Below, piece after piece: positions 8,095 to 16,646 of a stretch of 64,000 bases of DNA. The notes below the pieces were generated by a model. That model saw only the letters and a program-made list of their open reading frames with translations, was not told where the DNA came from and searched no databases. Both the position numbers and the translations under genes were made by a program. This DNA comes from Arthrobacter saudimassiliensis (GTDB taxonomy: Bacteria > Actinomycetota > Actinomycetes > Actinomycetales > Micrococcaceae), in NCBI GenBank assembly GCA_900016675.1, contig LN483070.1, forward strand, positions 558,001-622,000. Reading direction: 5' to 3'. How positions within the stretch are numbered: position 1 is the stretch's first letter; every line of letters starts with the position of its first letter.

Positions 8095-9126
8095 CTAGAG
8101 GGTGGCTTCCTCGGAAACAGCCTCGGCGGGCGGAGTGGGGACCTCCGCCGCCGTATCGTTGCCGGCGACGTCGGCCAGGTAGTGCTCGACGTCGATCGCG
8201 GCCACACACCCGCTGCCGGAGGCGGTGATCGCCTGGCGGTAGGTCGGGTCGATGACGTCGCCGGCCGCGAAGACGCCGGGCAGGGAGGTCTTGGACGTAC
8301 GGCCCAGGACGGCGATGGTGCCCTCCTCGGTCAGCCGCAGCTGGTCCTTCACCAGGTCGGTGCGGGGATCGTTGCCGATCGCCACGAACAGGCCGGTGAT
8401 CGACAGGTCCGACTCGGAACCGTCGACCGTGTTGCGCAGCCGCACGCCGGAAACCTTGTCCTCGCCGTGGATGCCGATGACCTCGGAATCCCAGACGAAC
8501 CGGATCTTCTCGTTGGACAGGGCACGGTCCTGCATGATCCGGGAGGCGCGCAGCGTGCTGCGGCGGTGGATCACGGTCACCGAGTTGGCGAACTTGGTCA
8601 GGAAGAGCGCCTCCTCCATGGCGGAGTCGCCGCCGCCGACGACGGCGATGTCCTGGCCCTTGAAGAAGAAGCCGTCGCAGGTGGCGCACCAGGAGACGCC
8701 GCGGCCGGAAAGCCGCTTCTCGTCGTCCAGGCCGAGCTCACGGTAGGCGGAGCCGGTGGAGATGATGACCGCGCGGGCGCGGTGCACGTCGCCGTTGCCC
8801 AGGGTGACGACCTTGACCTCACCCTGCAGGTCCACGGCCGTAACGTCCTCGAACAGGATCTCGGTGCCGAAGCGCTCCGCCTGCTTCTCGAACTGGGACA
8901 TGAGGTCGGGGCCCATGACGCCTTCCGGGAAGCCCGGGAAGTTCTCGACGTCGGTGGTGTTCATCAGCTCGCCGCCGGCGGTCACGGAACCGGCGATCAG
9001 CAGCGGCTTCAGGTTGGCGCGGGCGGTGTAGATCGCAGCCGTGTACCCGGAGGGGCCGGAGCCGACGATGATGACGTCGCGGACCTCGCCGGCGGTGCCG
9101 GCGTCCACGGTGGTTTCGCTGCTCAC
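8095..9126 (-). CDS. trxB: Thioredoxin-disulfide reductase
   Basis: A 343-residue flavoprotein. It shows the FAD-binding GSGPSGYTAA near residue 22, the redox pair CATC at 147-150, the NADPH-binding GGGDSA at 164-169 and the C-terminal FAD motif GVFAAGDV. It reduces thioredoxin at NADPH expense. The GTG start has a GGAAGAGG-type site about 12 bases upstream. First gene of trxB-trxA-cwlM, the same order as Rv3913-Rv3915. A Glu/Ala/Pro-rich tail of about 20 residues extends the usual C-terminus. Confidence 0.97.
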   Translation of the reverse strand: MSSETTVDAGTAGEVRDVIIVGSGPSGYTAAIYTARANLKPLLIAGSVTAGGELMNTTDVENFPGFPEGVMGPDLMSQFEKQAERFGTEILFEDVTAVDLQGEVKVVTLGNGDVHRARAVIISTGSAYRELGLDDEKRLSGRGVSWCATCDGFFFKGQDIAVVGGGDSAMEEALFLTKFANSVTVIHRRSTLRASRIMQDRALSNEKIRFVWDSEVIGIHGEDKVSGVRLRNTVDGSESDLSITGLFVAIGNDPRTDLVKDQLRLTEEGTIAVLGRTSKTSLPGVFAAGDVIDPTYRQAITASGSGCVAAIDVEHYLADVAGNDTAAEVPTPPAEAVSEEATL

Positions 9127-9283
9127 GGTGCTGTGAACCTCTTCCTTGTTGACGCTGTTTCTTTCCTGGCCCTCGCGGGCGGAGAGGATACCGGCAAAAC
9201 GCCTGCTGCCCCCAGCTTATTCCGCGGGCGGCGCCGAGGGATATTCCAGGAGCCCGGAGCTGGGCCCCAGGAGGCCCGGCAGC

Positions 9284-10789
9284 TTAGGAGACGCTGATTT
9301 CGCTGATGCGCAGGCCCCACGGGTACTCGGCCTGGACACCGCTCAGCCGCGGCAGCTGCGTGAAGTTGATGATCACGTAGCGGGCGCCGTCGCCGGCTTC
9401 CTGTTCGGGCACCTGGATGGTGGTGGTGGAGCCGCTGAAGCCGCTCTGCGCCACCGTCCGGGCGCCGTCCAGGGTGGGCTCGTTGTTCAGCATCACCGTG
9501 AAGTTGCCCCCGGTGCCGTTCAGCTGGGTGATTTCCACCGCGTTGACCGCGGCTTCCTGCTCCAGCTCGACGACCAGGGCCAGGCTGGGAGCCAGGCCGC
9601 CGAAGGTGTCGTTGGCGTACACGTAGCTGGACCAGAAGCTGGCCGGGTCGCCGTCGATGATCCGGGGAAGCGCTCCGTCGTTGACCGAGTCGAGCTGCTG
9701 GTTTCCCGGAACCAGCCGGCTGACGCCTGCAACCACGGGGGCGGGTGCGGGCTCGGCGGCGGGGCCGTCCGACGGCGCTGCGGGCTCCGGCGCTGCCGAG
9801 GTCTCGGGAGCGGCCTGCTCCGCGGCGCTGAACATGTCGCCGAGCCGCCCGAGGTTTCCAACGGCGAATACGACGGCCAGGATCAGCACCAGGCTGAGCA
9901 CCCCGCCCACGATCAGGCGGCCGGTGCGCTTGCCGCCGGAGGAGGTGTCCTCGTCGGCGTCGTCGTCGGTCAGCTCGTTCGAGAGGGAGTCGTCGTAGCC
10001 GGTGCCGGCCATGGCCGAGCGGGGGAAATTGGAGGGCCGCCGGGCGTCACCGGTGCCCTCTTCCGTGCGCTCGTCCTCCCATTGGCTGACTTTGGCGCTC
10101 TGGGCGCGGGCCGCGGGTGCCGCGGCCGGAGCTGCGGCGGGCATGGCGGACGTCGCGGCCTCCCGGCGCGGAGGAACGGAGGGAGGCGGCGGCGCGGCGG
10201 CGGCGCCGGTGGCGGCCTCGGCGGGGGCATCGTCCACGCCCCCGTATTCGAGGTCCTGGCCGCTGCCGGCGGCGGCCGCTGCCGCGCCGGCGTCGCCGGA
10301 ACGGCCGAAGCGCGGCATCCGTGCCTTGGCCTTGTGCGGCAGCAGGGGCCGCTTGGGGCGGTCCTCGTCCACATCGACGTAGATGTCTTCGCTGTCGTCG
10401 GGCTCCGGCTCGCGCGAGCGGGGCATCCCAAAGATCTCGGAACCGAGGGTGTCGGTGAAGAAGGGCTCGACGAAGGGTGCGTCGCGTTCGATCACGAGGT
10501 CCAGCAGGTCCGCGGCGTGCGCCTCGCTGGTGACGAGGTAGGTCTGCCCGTCGCTGATTCCCAGGTCAAGCACCTGCACATTGGCTTCGCGCTCACCGGT
10601 GGCGATTTCGCGTGCGCTGGCGGTCACCTGGCTGGCATTCGCCGGCGCCGCGAGGAGGATGCTGACCGGCCGGTTCAGGACCTGGTCCACGCCGTCGAGG
10701 ACAAGGTCGTTCTCAGCTGAGGCCAGCACCTGGGCGGTCACTTTGTAGCGTCCTCCCAGCACTGAGCCGACGTCTACCGGCTGCGGCAC
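9284..10789 (-). CDS. Pseudokinase-like membrane protein with extracellular discoidin-like domain
   Basis: The GTG at 10789 is preferred over an upstream in-frame TTG because GGGAGG lies five bases before it. The N-terminus (about 1-100, GGRYKVTAQV) resembles only the start of a Ser/Thr kinase N-lobe and shows no catalytic HRD or DFG motif. An acidic then Ala/Pro-rich linker follows, one membrane helix near 297-317, and a C-terminal F5/8 type C-like domain (DGDPASFWSS to the end). This matches the tail that in M. tuberculosis is fused to MurJ in Rv3910. Here it is a separate gene downstream of murJ. Likely a lipid II flipping or cell-wall regulator (inference). Confidence 0.72.
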   Translation of the reverse strand: MPQPVDVGSVLGGRYKVTAQVLASAENDLVLDGVDQVLNRPVSILLAAPANASQVTASAREIATGEREANVQVLDLGISDGQTYLVTSEAHAADLLDLVIERDAPFVEPFFTDTLGSEIFGMPRSREPEPDDSEDIYVDVDEDRPKRPLLPHKAKARMPRFGRSGDAGAAAAAAGSGQDLEYGGVDDAPAEAATGAAAAPPPPSVPPRREAATSAMPAAAPAAAPAARAQSAKVSQWEDERTEEGTGDARRPSNFPRSAMAGTGYDDSLSNELTDDDADEDTSSGGKRTGRLIVGGVLSLVLILAVVFAVGNLGRLGDMFSAAEQAAPETSAAPEPAAPSDGPAAEPAPAPVVAGVSRLVPGNQQLDSVNDGALPRIIDGDPASFWSSYVYANDTFGGLAPSLALVVELEQEAAVNAVEITQLNGTGGNFTVMLNNEPTLDGARTVAQSGFSGSTTTIQVPEQEAGDGARYVIINFTQLPRLSGVQAEYPWGLRISEISVS

Positions 10790-10920
10790 GTTTTCCTCCC
10801 AAGGAAACGGCAAGTGGGGCCTTGCCTATGGACAACTGCTGTCGGGCTGCGGACCACGCAAGACCGCCCGCTCTCGGTCCCATGCTACCCGCGCCCCCGG
10901 GCAAAAACGCAGTTCCGGTA

Positions 10921-12588
10921 CTAGGCCCCGCGGCGGACCCTTGCCAGCAGGGGCGCCAGGAAGGTATCGAGTTCACGGACCTTCAGCAGTCGGAGTCCGA
11001 CGTAATACACCGCCGCCATGACCAGTCCGCAGGCCGCAATCACCACCACGGAGGAGGCCATGGACTGCCAGGCGTAGCCGTCCGCGGAGTATCCGCCGAG
11101 CAGCGCCAGCACCGCGGCGCCGGCGGCCGCGCTGCCCAGCGCGGCCACGGCAAGGCGCAGGTGGACGTCCACGGTGCGGGCCGCGCCGTAGCTGCCCAGC
11201 TTCCGGGTGAGGAAGATGTGGCTGAGCACGACGGCGGCCACGTTGCCCAGCGAATAGGCGACGGCGAGCCCGAGGACGATCCGGTTCGCCGGCAGCATCG
11301 AGGCTGCGAGGGCCAGGCCGATTCCGAAGGCGGAGAGGATCAGCTGCATGATCAGGGGAGTCTTGGCGTCGTCGTTGGCGTAGAAGGCGCGGTTCATCAG
11401 GAAGGTGGCGCTGAGGAACGGAGCGCTGACGGCCAGCACCACCAGCACCTGTGCCTGGACCGCGGCGGAGGCGTTGGAGCCGCCGCTGAACCACATGCTG
11501 ATCGGACCGGCGAGCACCACGAGGACGGCGGCGGCAAACACGGTGGCGACGCCGATGGAGCGCAGGCCGCCCGAGAGCGTGCGGCGTACCGCAGCCAGGT
11601 CCTTTTCCGCGAAGGCATGGGACATGTGGTTGAACAGCACGGTGGCCACGGACAGCGTGATCACGGAGTGCGGAATGATGTACAGCATCGAAGCGGTCTC
11701 GAGGTTCAGGTGCCCGGCGATGACCTGCGGCGGATCCATCGCCAGATAGGACGCGCGGGCCCGCGACGCCGCCGTCGCGACGTTGGTGTAGACCAGGTAG
11801 GACCCGTTGCCCACGAGCATGGTGATGATCGTCCAGCGGGCGACCTTGGCCGCCTGCCCCAGCCCGGCGCCGCGCAGCTTCAGGGACGGGCGCAGGCCCA
11901 GCCCGAGCCGCTTCAGCGGCACCAGCAGGATCAGTGCCTGCGCCGCGATGCCCAGAGTGGTCGAGCCGGCGAGGATCAGGGTGGCGGTGCCGCTCCAGTT
12001 CTCGGGCGAGAAGCCCTGGGCCTCCTCGCGCCCGATCACGGCGATGAACAGCAGCAGGCCGGCAATGGAGACGATGTTGTTCAGCACCGGCGCCCACATG
12101 TAGGCGCCGAACCGGGCGTTCGCGTTGAGGATCTGCCCGATCACGGCGTACGCGCCGTAGAAGAAGATCTGGGGGAACAGCCAGTAGGCGAAGGTCGTGG
12201 CCAGCGGCAGCTGTTCCGGGTCGAACCGGGTCACCAGGGGCAGGATCAGCGGCGCGGCGAGGGTGACCAGCAGCGTGATGACGGCCAGGAAGACCAGGCT
12301 GAGGGTCAGGATGCGCGAGACGAAGTCGCGGCCGCGGTCCGGCCGCTTGCTGGCCTTGATGATCTGCGGCACCAGCACGGCGTTGAACACGCCGCCGGCC
12401 ACCATCAGGTAAATGAAGTTGGGCAGCACATTGGCGGCGCTGAAAAGGTCGGTGACCCGGCCGGTGCTGCCGATCGCCACGGCCAGCAGCGCCGTCCGGA
12501 CCACGCCCAGGAGGCGGGAAGCGAGCGTACCCGCGGCCATTACCGCGCTTGAACGGGCGGTACTCGTTGCTGTGATGTTCTCGGCCAT
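10921..12588 (-). CDS. murJ: Lipid II flippase MurJ (MviN family)
   Basis: A 555-residue polytopic protein with about 14 hydrophobic segments and the MviN signature near the N-terminus (SRLLGVVRTALLA, DLFSAANVLPNFIYL). It flips lipid II across the membrane for peptidoglycan synthesis. It lacks the fused kinase-like and extracellular domains of mycobacterial MviN, which sit in the next gene. Start ATG at 12588. It is followed on the same strand by the pseudokinase-like gene after 131 bp. Confidence 0.95.
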   Translation of the reverse strand: MAENITATSTARSSAVMAAGTLASRLLGVVRTALLAVAIGSTGRVTDLFSAANVLPNFIYLMVAGGVFNAVLVPQIIKASKRPDRGRDFVSRILTLSLVFLAVITLLVTLAAPLILPLVTRFDPEQLPLATTFAYWLFPQIFFYGAYAVIGQILNANARFGAYMWAPVLNNIVSIAGLLLFIAVIGREEAQGFSPENWSGTATLILAGSTTLGIAAQALILLVPLKRLGLGLRPSLKLRGAGLGQAAKVARWTIITMLVGNGSYLVYTNVATAASRARASYLAMDPPQVIAGHLNLETASMLYIIPHSVITLSVATVLFNHMSHAFAEKDLAAVRRTLSGGLRSIGVATVFAAAVLVVLAGPISMWFSGGSNASAAVQAQVLVVLAVSAPFLSATFLMNRAFYANDDAKTPLIMQLILSAFGIGLALAASMLPANRIVLGLAVAYSLGNVAAVVLSHIFLTRKLGSYGAARTVDVHLRLAVAALGSAAAGAAVLALLGGYSADGYAWQSMASSVVVIAACGLVMAAVYYVGLRLLKVRELDTFLAPLLARVRRGA

Positions 12589-12644
12589 GGTGCCTTTATG
12601 CTCTCACCTCGGCGGCCGGGCTCCCCAACCGCGGCACCCGCGGT

Positions 12645-13175
12645 TCAGAGGTGGCGGGGAAGGATTTCCCGGGCGAGATCAGCGATGCGGCGCTCGTTGG
12701 GGAAGGAGAGCCGGCGTCCCAGCTCGGCCAGCGGCACCCAGGCGACGTCGACCGCCTCATGGTCCGGGTCGTTCTCGATGGTGAGGTGCCCGCCGGTGGC
12801 TTCGAGCAGGAAATGGTGCACCGTCTTATGCACGCGGTGCCCGCTGACGGTGAACCAGTAGTCGATGCTGCCCAGGGTGCTCAGGATGCGTCCGCTGATT
12901 CCGGTCTCCTCGGCGATCTCCCGCACCGCGGCCTGCTGGTTGGTTTCGCCGTTCTCGGGATGGCCCTTCGGCAGGCACCATTCGAGCCGCCCGCCGCGGT
13001 TGAGCCGGGCGATGATGGCCACCGGCAGCTCCGCCGCGGTGCAGTCCACCACGATTCCCCCCGCGGAGACCTCCTCCACGGTGGGCAGCGGGGTCTGGCC
13101 CGCGTGCGCGCCGGAGGAGCCCATTGACGCAGTCAACGGGGTCCTCTTCGGAGCGCTCGGAACAGGGTGGGCCAT
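12645..13175 (-). CDS. Nudix hydrolase
   Basis: A 176-residue protein with a complete Nudix box starting at Gly71 (GHPENGE, then REIAEETG), so the Mg-binding glutamates are present. It would hydrolyse a nucleoside diphosphate linked to another moiety; the substrate cannot be read from sequence. Its place between cca and murJ matches Rv3908 (MutT4) between pcnA and the MviN region. Divergent from cca across 142 bp that must hold both promoters. Confidence 0.9.
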   Translation of the reverse strand: MAHPVPSAPKRTPLTASMGSSGAHAGQTPLPTVEEVSAGGIVVDCTAAELPVAIIARLNRGGRLEWCLPKGHPENGETNQQAAVREIAEETGISGRILSTLGSIDYWFTVSGHRVHKTVHHFLLEATGGHLTIENDPDHEAVDVAWVPLAELGRRLSFPNERRIADLAREILPRHL

Positions 13176-13317
13176 AACCCCACTCTAACGACCTTTGTCC
13201 GGCGATGATGACTGTTCGTCGACGCCCCGGTGCTGCCGCGGCGCCCCCGGCGTGTCCGCCCTCCGCGGGGCTCCCGTGGTCCGCCCGTGCCTCTTTATCT
13301 GGCACGCTTAAAGGACT

Positions 13318-14802
13318 ATGGTGCACCTTTTTGACGGCTCGGCCCTCCAGACCCCGCTTCCTCCCGTCGTGACGGAGCTCGGCGGCCTGTTCGCGGCCGC
13401 CGGATTCGAGCTGAGCCTGGTCGGCGGACCGGTTCGGGATCTCTTCCTTGGCCGGCTGTCCCCGGACCTGGACTTCACCACCAACGCCCGCCCGGACGAC
13501 ATCATCGGCGTGGTCCGCACCTGGAGCGACACCTTCTGGGAGATCGGGCGCGAGTTCGGCACCATCGGCCTGCGCAAGGGCGGCTGGCAGATCGAGATCA
13601 CCACCTACCGCGCCGACGCCTACGAGCGCAGCTCCCGCAAGCCGGAGGTGCGCTTCGGCGAGAAGCTCGAGGACGACCTGTTCCGCCGCGACTTCACCAT
13701 GAACGCCATGGCGCTACGGCTGCCCTCGCTTGAGCTGGTGGACCCGTTCGGCGGAGTGCAGGACCTGCACGCCGGACGGCTGCGCACCCCGGGCACCCCC
13801 GCGGCGTCGTTCTCCGATGATCCGCTGCGGATGATGCGCGCCGCCCGGTTCGCGTCCCAGCTGAAGGTCGACGTCGCCCCCGAAGTGTTCGAGGCGATGC
13901 GCGACATGGCCGAGCGGATCACGATCATCTCGGCCGAACGGGTGCGTGATGAGCTGGTCAAGATGATCAACGGCGCCGACCCGGCCACCGGCATCGACCT
14001 GCTGGTGCGCACCGGCATCGCGGACCATGTGCTGCCGGAGGTGTCGGCGCTGCGGCTCGAGCTCGATGAGCACCACCGGCACAAGGACGTGTACCAGCAT
14101 TCGCTGACGGTGCTGCGGCAGGCCTGCGAGCTGGAGTCCGACGCCGACGGCCCGGTTCCCGGCCCCGACTTCATCCTGCGCTTCGCCGCCCTGATGCACG
14201 ACGTCGGCAAGCCCGCCACCCGCCGTTTCGATCCGTCCGGGGCGGTCAGCTTCCTCCACCACGACGTGGTGGGAGCCAAGCTCACCGCCAAGCGGATGAA
14301 GGCGCTGCGTTTCGACAACGACACCATCAAGGCCGTGGCCCGGCTGGTGGAGCTGCATATGCGCTTCTACGGCTACGGGGATGCCGGGTGGACGGATTCC
14401 GCCGTCCGCCGCTACGCGAACGACGCCGGCGCGCTGCTGCCGCGCCTGCACCGGCTGACCCGGTCCGACGTGACCACCCGGAACCGGCGCAAGGCCGAAC
14501 GGCTGGCCTTTGCCTATGACGACCTGGAACGGCGCATTGCCGAGCTGGCGGAGCAGGAGGAGCTGGCCGCCGTCCGCCCCGACCTGGACGGCGAGGCCAT
14601 CATGGCGCTGCTGGGCATCGGTCCCGGGCCGGTGGTGGGCCGCGCCTACCGCTTCCTGCTGGAGGAGCGCCTGGAGAACGGGCCGCGCAGCGAAGCGGAA
14701 GCGGCGCAGCTGCTGCTCGCCTGGTGGCGGGACCAGCCCGAATCGACAGGTGCCGCCGGCCCCGGCGCGGACCGGCCCCGGGACACCGGGCCGGAGCAGT
14801 AG
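13318..14802 (+). CDS. cca: CCA tRNA nucleotidyltransferase
   Basis: Adds or repairs the 3' CCA of tRNAs. It has the class II nucleotidyltransferase motif GGPVRD (36-41) and catalytic DLDF (Asp50, Asp52), the RRDFTMNAMA loop, and a C-terminal HD domain with His294-Asp295 (MHDVGKP). At 494 residues it matches the actinobacterial PcnA-type enzyme (Rv3907). The last roughly 20 residues are a Gly/Pro-rich tail. Confidence 0.95.
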   Translation: MVHLFDGSALQTPLPPVVTELGGLFAAAGFELSLVGGPVRDLFLGRLSPDLDFTTNARPDDIIGVVRTWSDTFWEIGREFGTIGLRKGGWQIEITTYRADAYERSSRKPEVRFGEKLEDDLFRRDFTMNAMALRLPSLELVDPFGGVQDLHAGRLRTPGTPAASFSDDPLRMMRAARFASQLKVDVAPEVFEAMRDMAERITIISAERVRDELVKMINGADPATGIDLLVRTGIADHVLPEVSALRLELDEHHRHKDVYQHSLTVLRQACELESDADGPVPGPDFILRFAALMHDVGKPATRRFDPSGAVSFLHHDVVGAKLTAKRMKALRFDNDTIKAVARLVELHMRFYGYGDAGWTDSAVRRYANDAGALLPRLHRLTRSDVTTRNRRKAERLAFAYDDLERRIAELAEQEELAAVRPDLDGEAIMALLGIGPGPVVGRAYRFLLEERLENGPRSEAEAAQLLLAWWRDQPESTGAAGPGADRPRDTGPEQ

Positions 14803-14897
14803 GCGCGCTTCAAGCGGATCAGCTTCAGACGGACCCCTCGACCCGACCCCATCGGACCTCGACCCATCAGACTCAGCGCAGCGCGGAAGGAAAACCC

Positions 14898-15554
14898 ATG
14901 GAGGCACCCCAGGACCTCGGACCGGCAGTTCCGGACCTTACGCCGTCCGGCACCCGGCTTCCCATGCTCTGGCTGCTGCGGCACGGGGAGACTGAGTGGT
15001 CCCGGGACGGCCGGTACACCGGCCTCACCGACATTCCGCTGACCGACGCCGGCGAGGCACAGGCGCGCGCTGCCGGCCGCAAGATCGGCGACGTCGTCTT
15101 CGACCGGGTGCTGACCTCACCGCTGGGGCGCGCCCGGCGCACCGCCGAGCTGGCCGGCTACCCGGGAGGCCAGGTTGTTCCGCATGCCCACGAATGGGAT
15201 TACGGGAACAACGAGGGCCGCAGCAGCCGGACGGTCCGGGAGGAAAACCCCGGCTACCTGATCTGGAACGACGGCGCCCCGGGCGGCGAGAGCCTGGAGC
15301 AGATCGCCGCCCGCGCGGACCGCATCATCTCCGACGTCCAGGCCGGCTGCGGCACGGCCATGGACCGGGACCCCGAGGCGGTTCCCGTGGAGCGGGTCCT
15401 GCTGGTTGCGCACGGGCATTTCCTGCGGGTGCTGGCGGCCCGCTGGCTGGGTCTGCCGGCTGCGGCCGGCAGGCATTTCGTCCTCGGCACCGCCGCTGTC
15501 TGCATCCTGGGCTGGGATAAACGGACCCCCGCCGTGGTGCGCTGGAATAGCTAA
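14898..15554 (+). CDS. Histidine phosphatase family protein (phosphoglycerate mutase-like)
   Basis: A 218-residue protein with the catalytic LRHGETEW (His29) and the second conserved His in VAHGHFLRVLAAR. The start at 14898 is supported by GGAAGGA upstream; the open frame 58 codons earlier is not family-like. The absence of the longer PGAM insertion favours a phosphatase over a glycolytic mutase. Substrate unknown. It follows cca after 95 bp. Confidence 0.88.
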   Translation: MEAPQDLGPAVPDLTPSGTRLPMLWLLRHGETEWSRDGRYTGLTDIPLTDAGEAQARAAGRKIGDVVFDRVLTSPLGRARRTAELAGYPGGQVVPHAHEWDYGNNEGRSSRTVREENPGYLIWNDGAPGGESLEQIAARADRIISDVQAGCGTAMDRDPEAVPVERVLLVAHGHFLRVLAARWLGLPAAAGRHFVLGTAAVCILGWDKRTPAVVRWNS

Positions 15555-15588
15555 AAGTATTATCTTTCGTATTTTTCACCTTTGTGGC

Positions 15589-15618
15589 TTGTGCGCCGCT
15601 GTGTTTTCGGGGTAGCTT
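15589..15618 (+). promoter_or_regulatory. Putative promoter of the 59-aa ORF
   Basis: TTGTGC and TAGCTT are separated by 18 bases within an unusually AT-rich 80-bp stretch after the phosphatase gene. Downstream lies a strong ribosome site and a short ORF. Confidence 0.45.
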
Positions 15619-15677
15619 TATTTCACACGAATCCCAGCGGTTGAGAGCAGCCGTCAAACACCAAATGGAGGTGGAGA

Positions 15678-15857
15678 ATGATCACAGCGCGAATCAACGT
15701 CGTATACACCTCCGGTGTCGGCATGCTCCCGCATAAGCGGATTCCGACGGCCCCAGGTCCGCGACGGCATGGTGCATCCGCCCATGGTTCCGTCGCCGGC
15801 CTTGGCTGCGGGGCCGGCTTTGCCGCCGGCCTTGGCCGCGGTAATAACGCGGGCTAG
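15678..15857 (+). CDS. Small Gly-rich protein of unknown function (59 aa)
   Basis: ATG at 15678 is preceded by GGAGGTGGAG, one of the strongest ribosome sites in the window. The peptide starts MITARINVVYTSG, has a basic middle (HKRIPTAPGPRRH) and a Gly/Ala-rich C-terminal third (VAGLGCGAGFAAGLGRG) with one cysteine. I recognise no family. A promoter-like sequence lies upstream and a strong hairpin begins eight bases after the stop, so it looks like a complete monocistronic unit. It could be a secreted or modified peptide, a leader, or a chance ORF over a structured RNA. Confidence 0.5.
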   Translation: MITARINVVYTSGVGMLPHKRIPTAPGPRRHGASAHGSVAGLGCGAGFAAGLGRGNNAG

Positions 15858-15864
15858 GGCCTGA

Positions 15865-15905
15865 GCGGTCCACCGGCAGGCTGAGCCTGCCGGACCGGTG
15901 GCCGC
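15865..15905 (+). terminator. Hairpin after the 59-aa ORF
   Basis: CCGGCAGG and CCTGCCGG form an inner 8-bp stem around a 5-base loop, and flanking GCGG..CCACC and GGTGG..CCGC extend it. There is no T-run, so it would be a U-less terminator. Confidence 0.55.
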
Positions 15906-16284
15906 TTGGGCGGGCAGCTTCGCCCCCTTCGCCATCCGGAGATCCGACCGGACCACCGCACTGACCTCACGCACCGCCGACGGCGGCCTTCGCCTCACCT
16001 GACGGACTGCCGGGACACCCGGCCTCCTGCGAAGGCGCCTGCGGCAGCGGTGGGAGGGCGGCTGCGGACCCGTTTCCGTCCCGAGCCGGCAACGCCCGGT
16101 TTTTCAATTGGCGGAAGCGGCCCGGCCGGCGTCGGAAACGGTGCTCATTTTTTCGGCGGCCACGGTTCCATCCCCTCCGCATATTCTGCGGCACTTTCAG
16201 CCCCGCTTTTTCGGGCTGTTTTTCCCCCTTTATTTCCGTGCTGATTCCTGCCCGAATTCAGTCATATCACCAGGAGAAATTGTC
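15906..16284 (+). other. Intergenic stretch with T-rich attenuator-like elements
   Basis: No gene recognised. Several short T-runs occur (near 16101, 16148, 16207 and 16219), rare in this GC-rich genome, and at least one forms a classic intrinsic terminator at 16198-16223, ahead of the 81-aa ORF. The stretch may be a long 5' leader of that ORF. Confidence 0.4.
16198..16223 (+). terminator. Intrinsic terminator or attenuator before the 81-aa ORF
   Basis: CAGCCC and GGGCTG form a 6-bp stem followed at once by TTTTT. It lies 61 bp upstream of the 81-aa start codon, so it either ends an upstream transcript or attenuates this gene. Confidence 0.6.
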
Positions 16285-16530
16285 ATGCCCAAAAATGCCC
16301 TCCCATCACCCGCACCCCCGGCCGCACTGTCCGGCGCCGCCCTCCGCCGCCCCGCCCCGGCGGCCGGGGCCGGGGCGGCAGCCCGGGTCGCTGCCTCCGC
16401 CGCCACGCTGCTGCGCCGCCTGGCCGCCGCCTGGCACCGCGCCGAAGCCGGCAGCAGCGCTGTCGCCGAGGCGCACCGGCAGACCCCGGAATGGCACCTG
16501 CTCACCCACCACCGCCACATGGTCCGCTGA
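16285..16530 (+). CDS. Small basic hypothetical protein (81 aa)
   Basis: ATG at 16285 has AGGAG eight bases upstream. The N-terminal half is Pro/Ala-rich; a helical Ala/Arg segment (ARVAASAATLLRRLAAAWHRAEAG) follows, ending in a His-rich tail (HLLTHHRHMVR). No family recognised. The frame continues upstream to 16108 but that part is unlike the neighbours. It is 116 bp ahead of mshA on the same strand. Confidence 0.5.
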   Translation: MPKNALPSPAPPAALSGAALRRPAPAAGAGAAARVAASAATLLRRLAAAWHRAEAGSSAVAEAHRQTPEWHLLTHHRHMVR

Positions 16531-16646
16531 AGCGTCCGGGATCACTCTCCGACCCGGAAACATCCGCGCACCGGCCGGCGTTATACAGTCGATACTGAGG
16601 CCGTTGCTCGGCGGCCCGCGAGCAGGCCGGCGGTGAAGGGAGCGGG

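Noticed and set aside
9230-9283. Hairpin-like GGGCC repeats between trxB and the pseudokinase-like gene
   Set aside because: Only short imperfect stems; too weak to call a terminator.
7132-9297. 721-codon plus-strand open frame opposite trxB/trxA
   Set aside because: Antisense shadow of high-GC genes with secure identities on the other strand; Gly/Ala/Val/His-rich composition is typical of such shadows.
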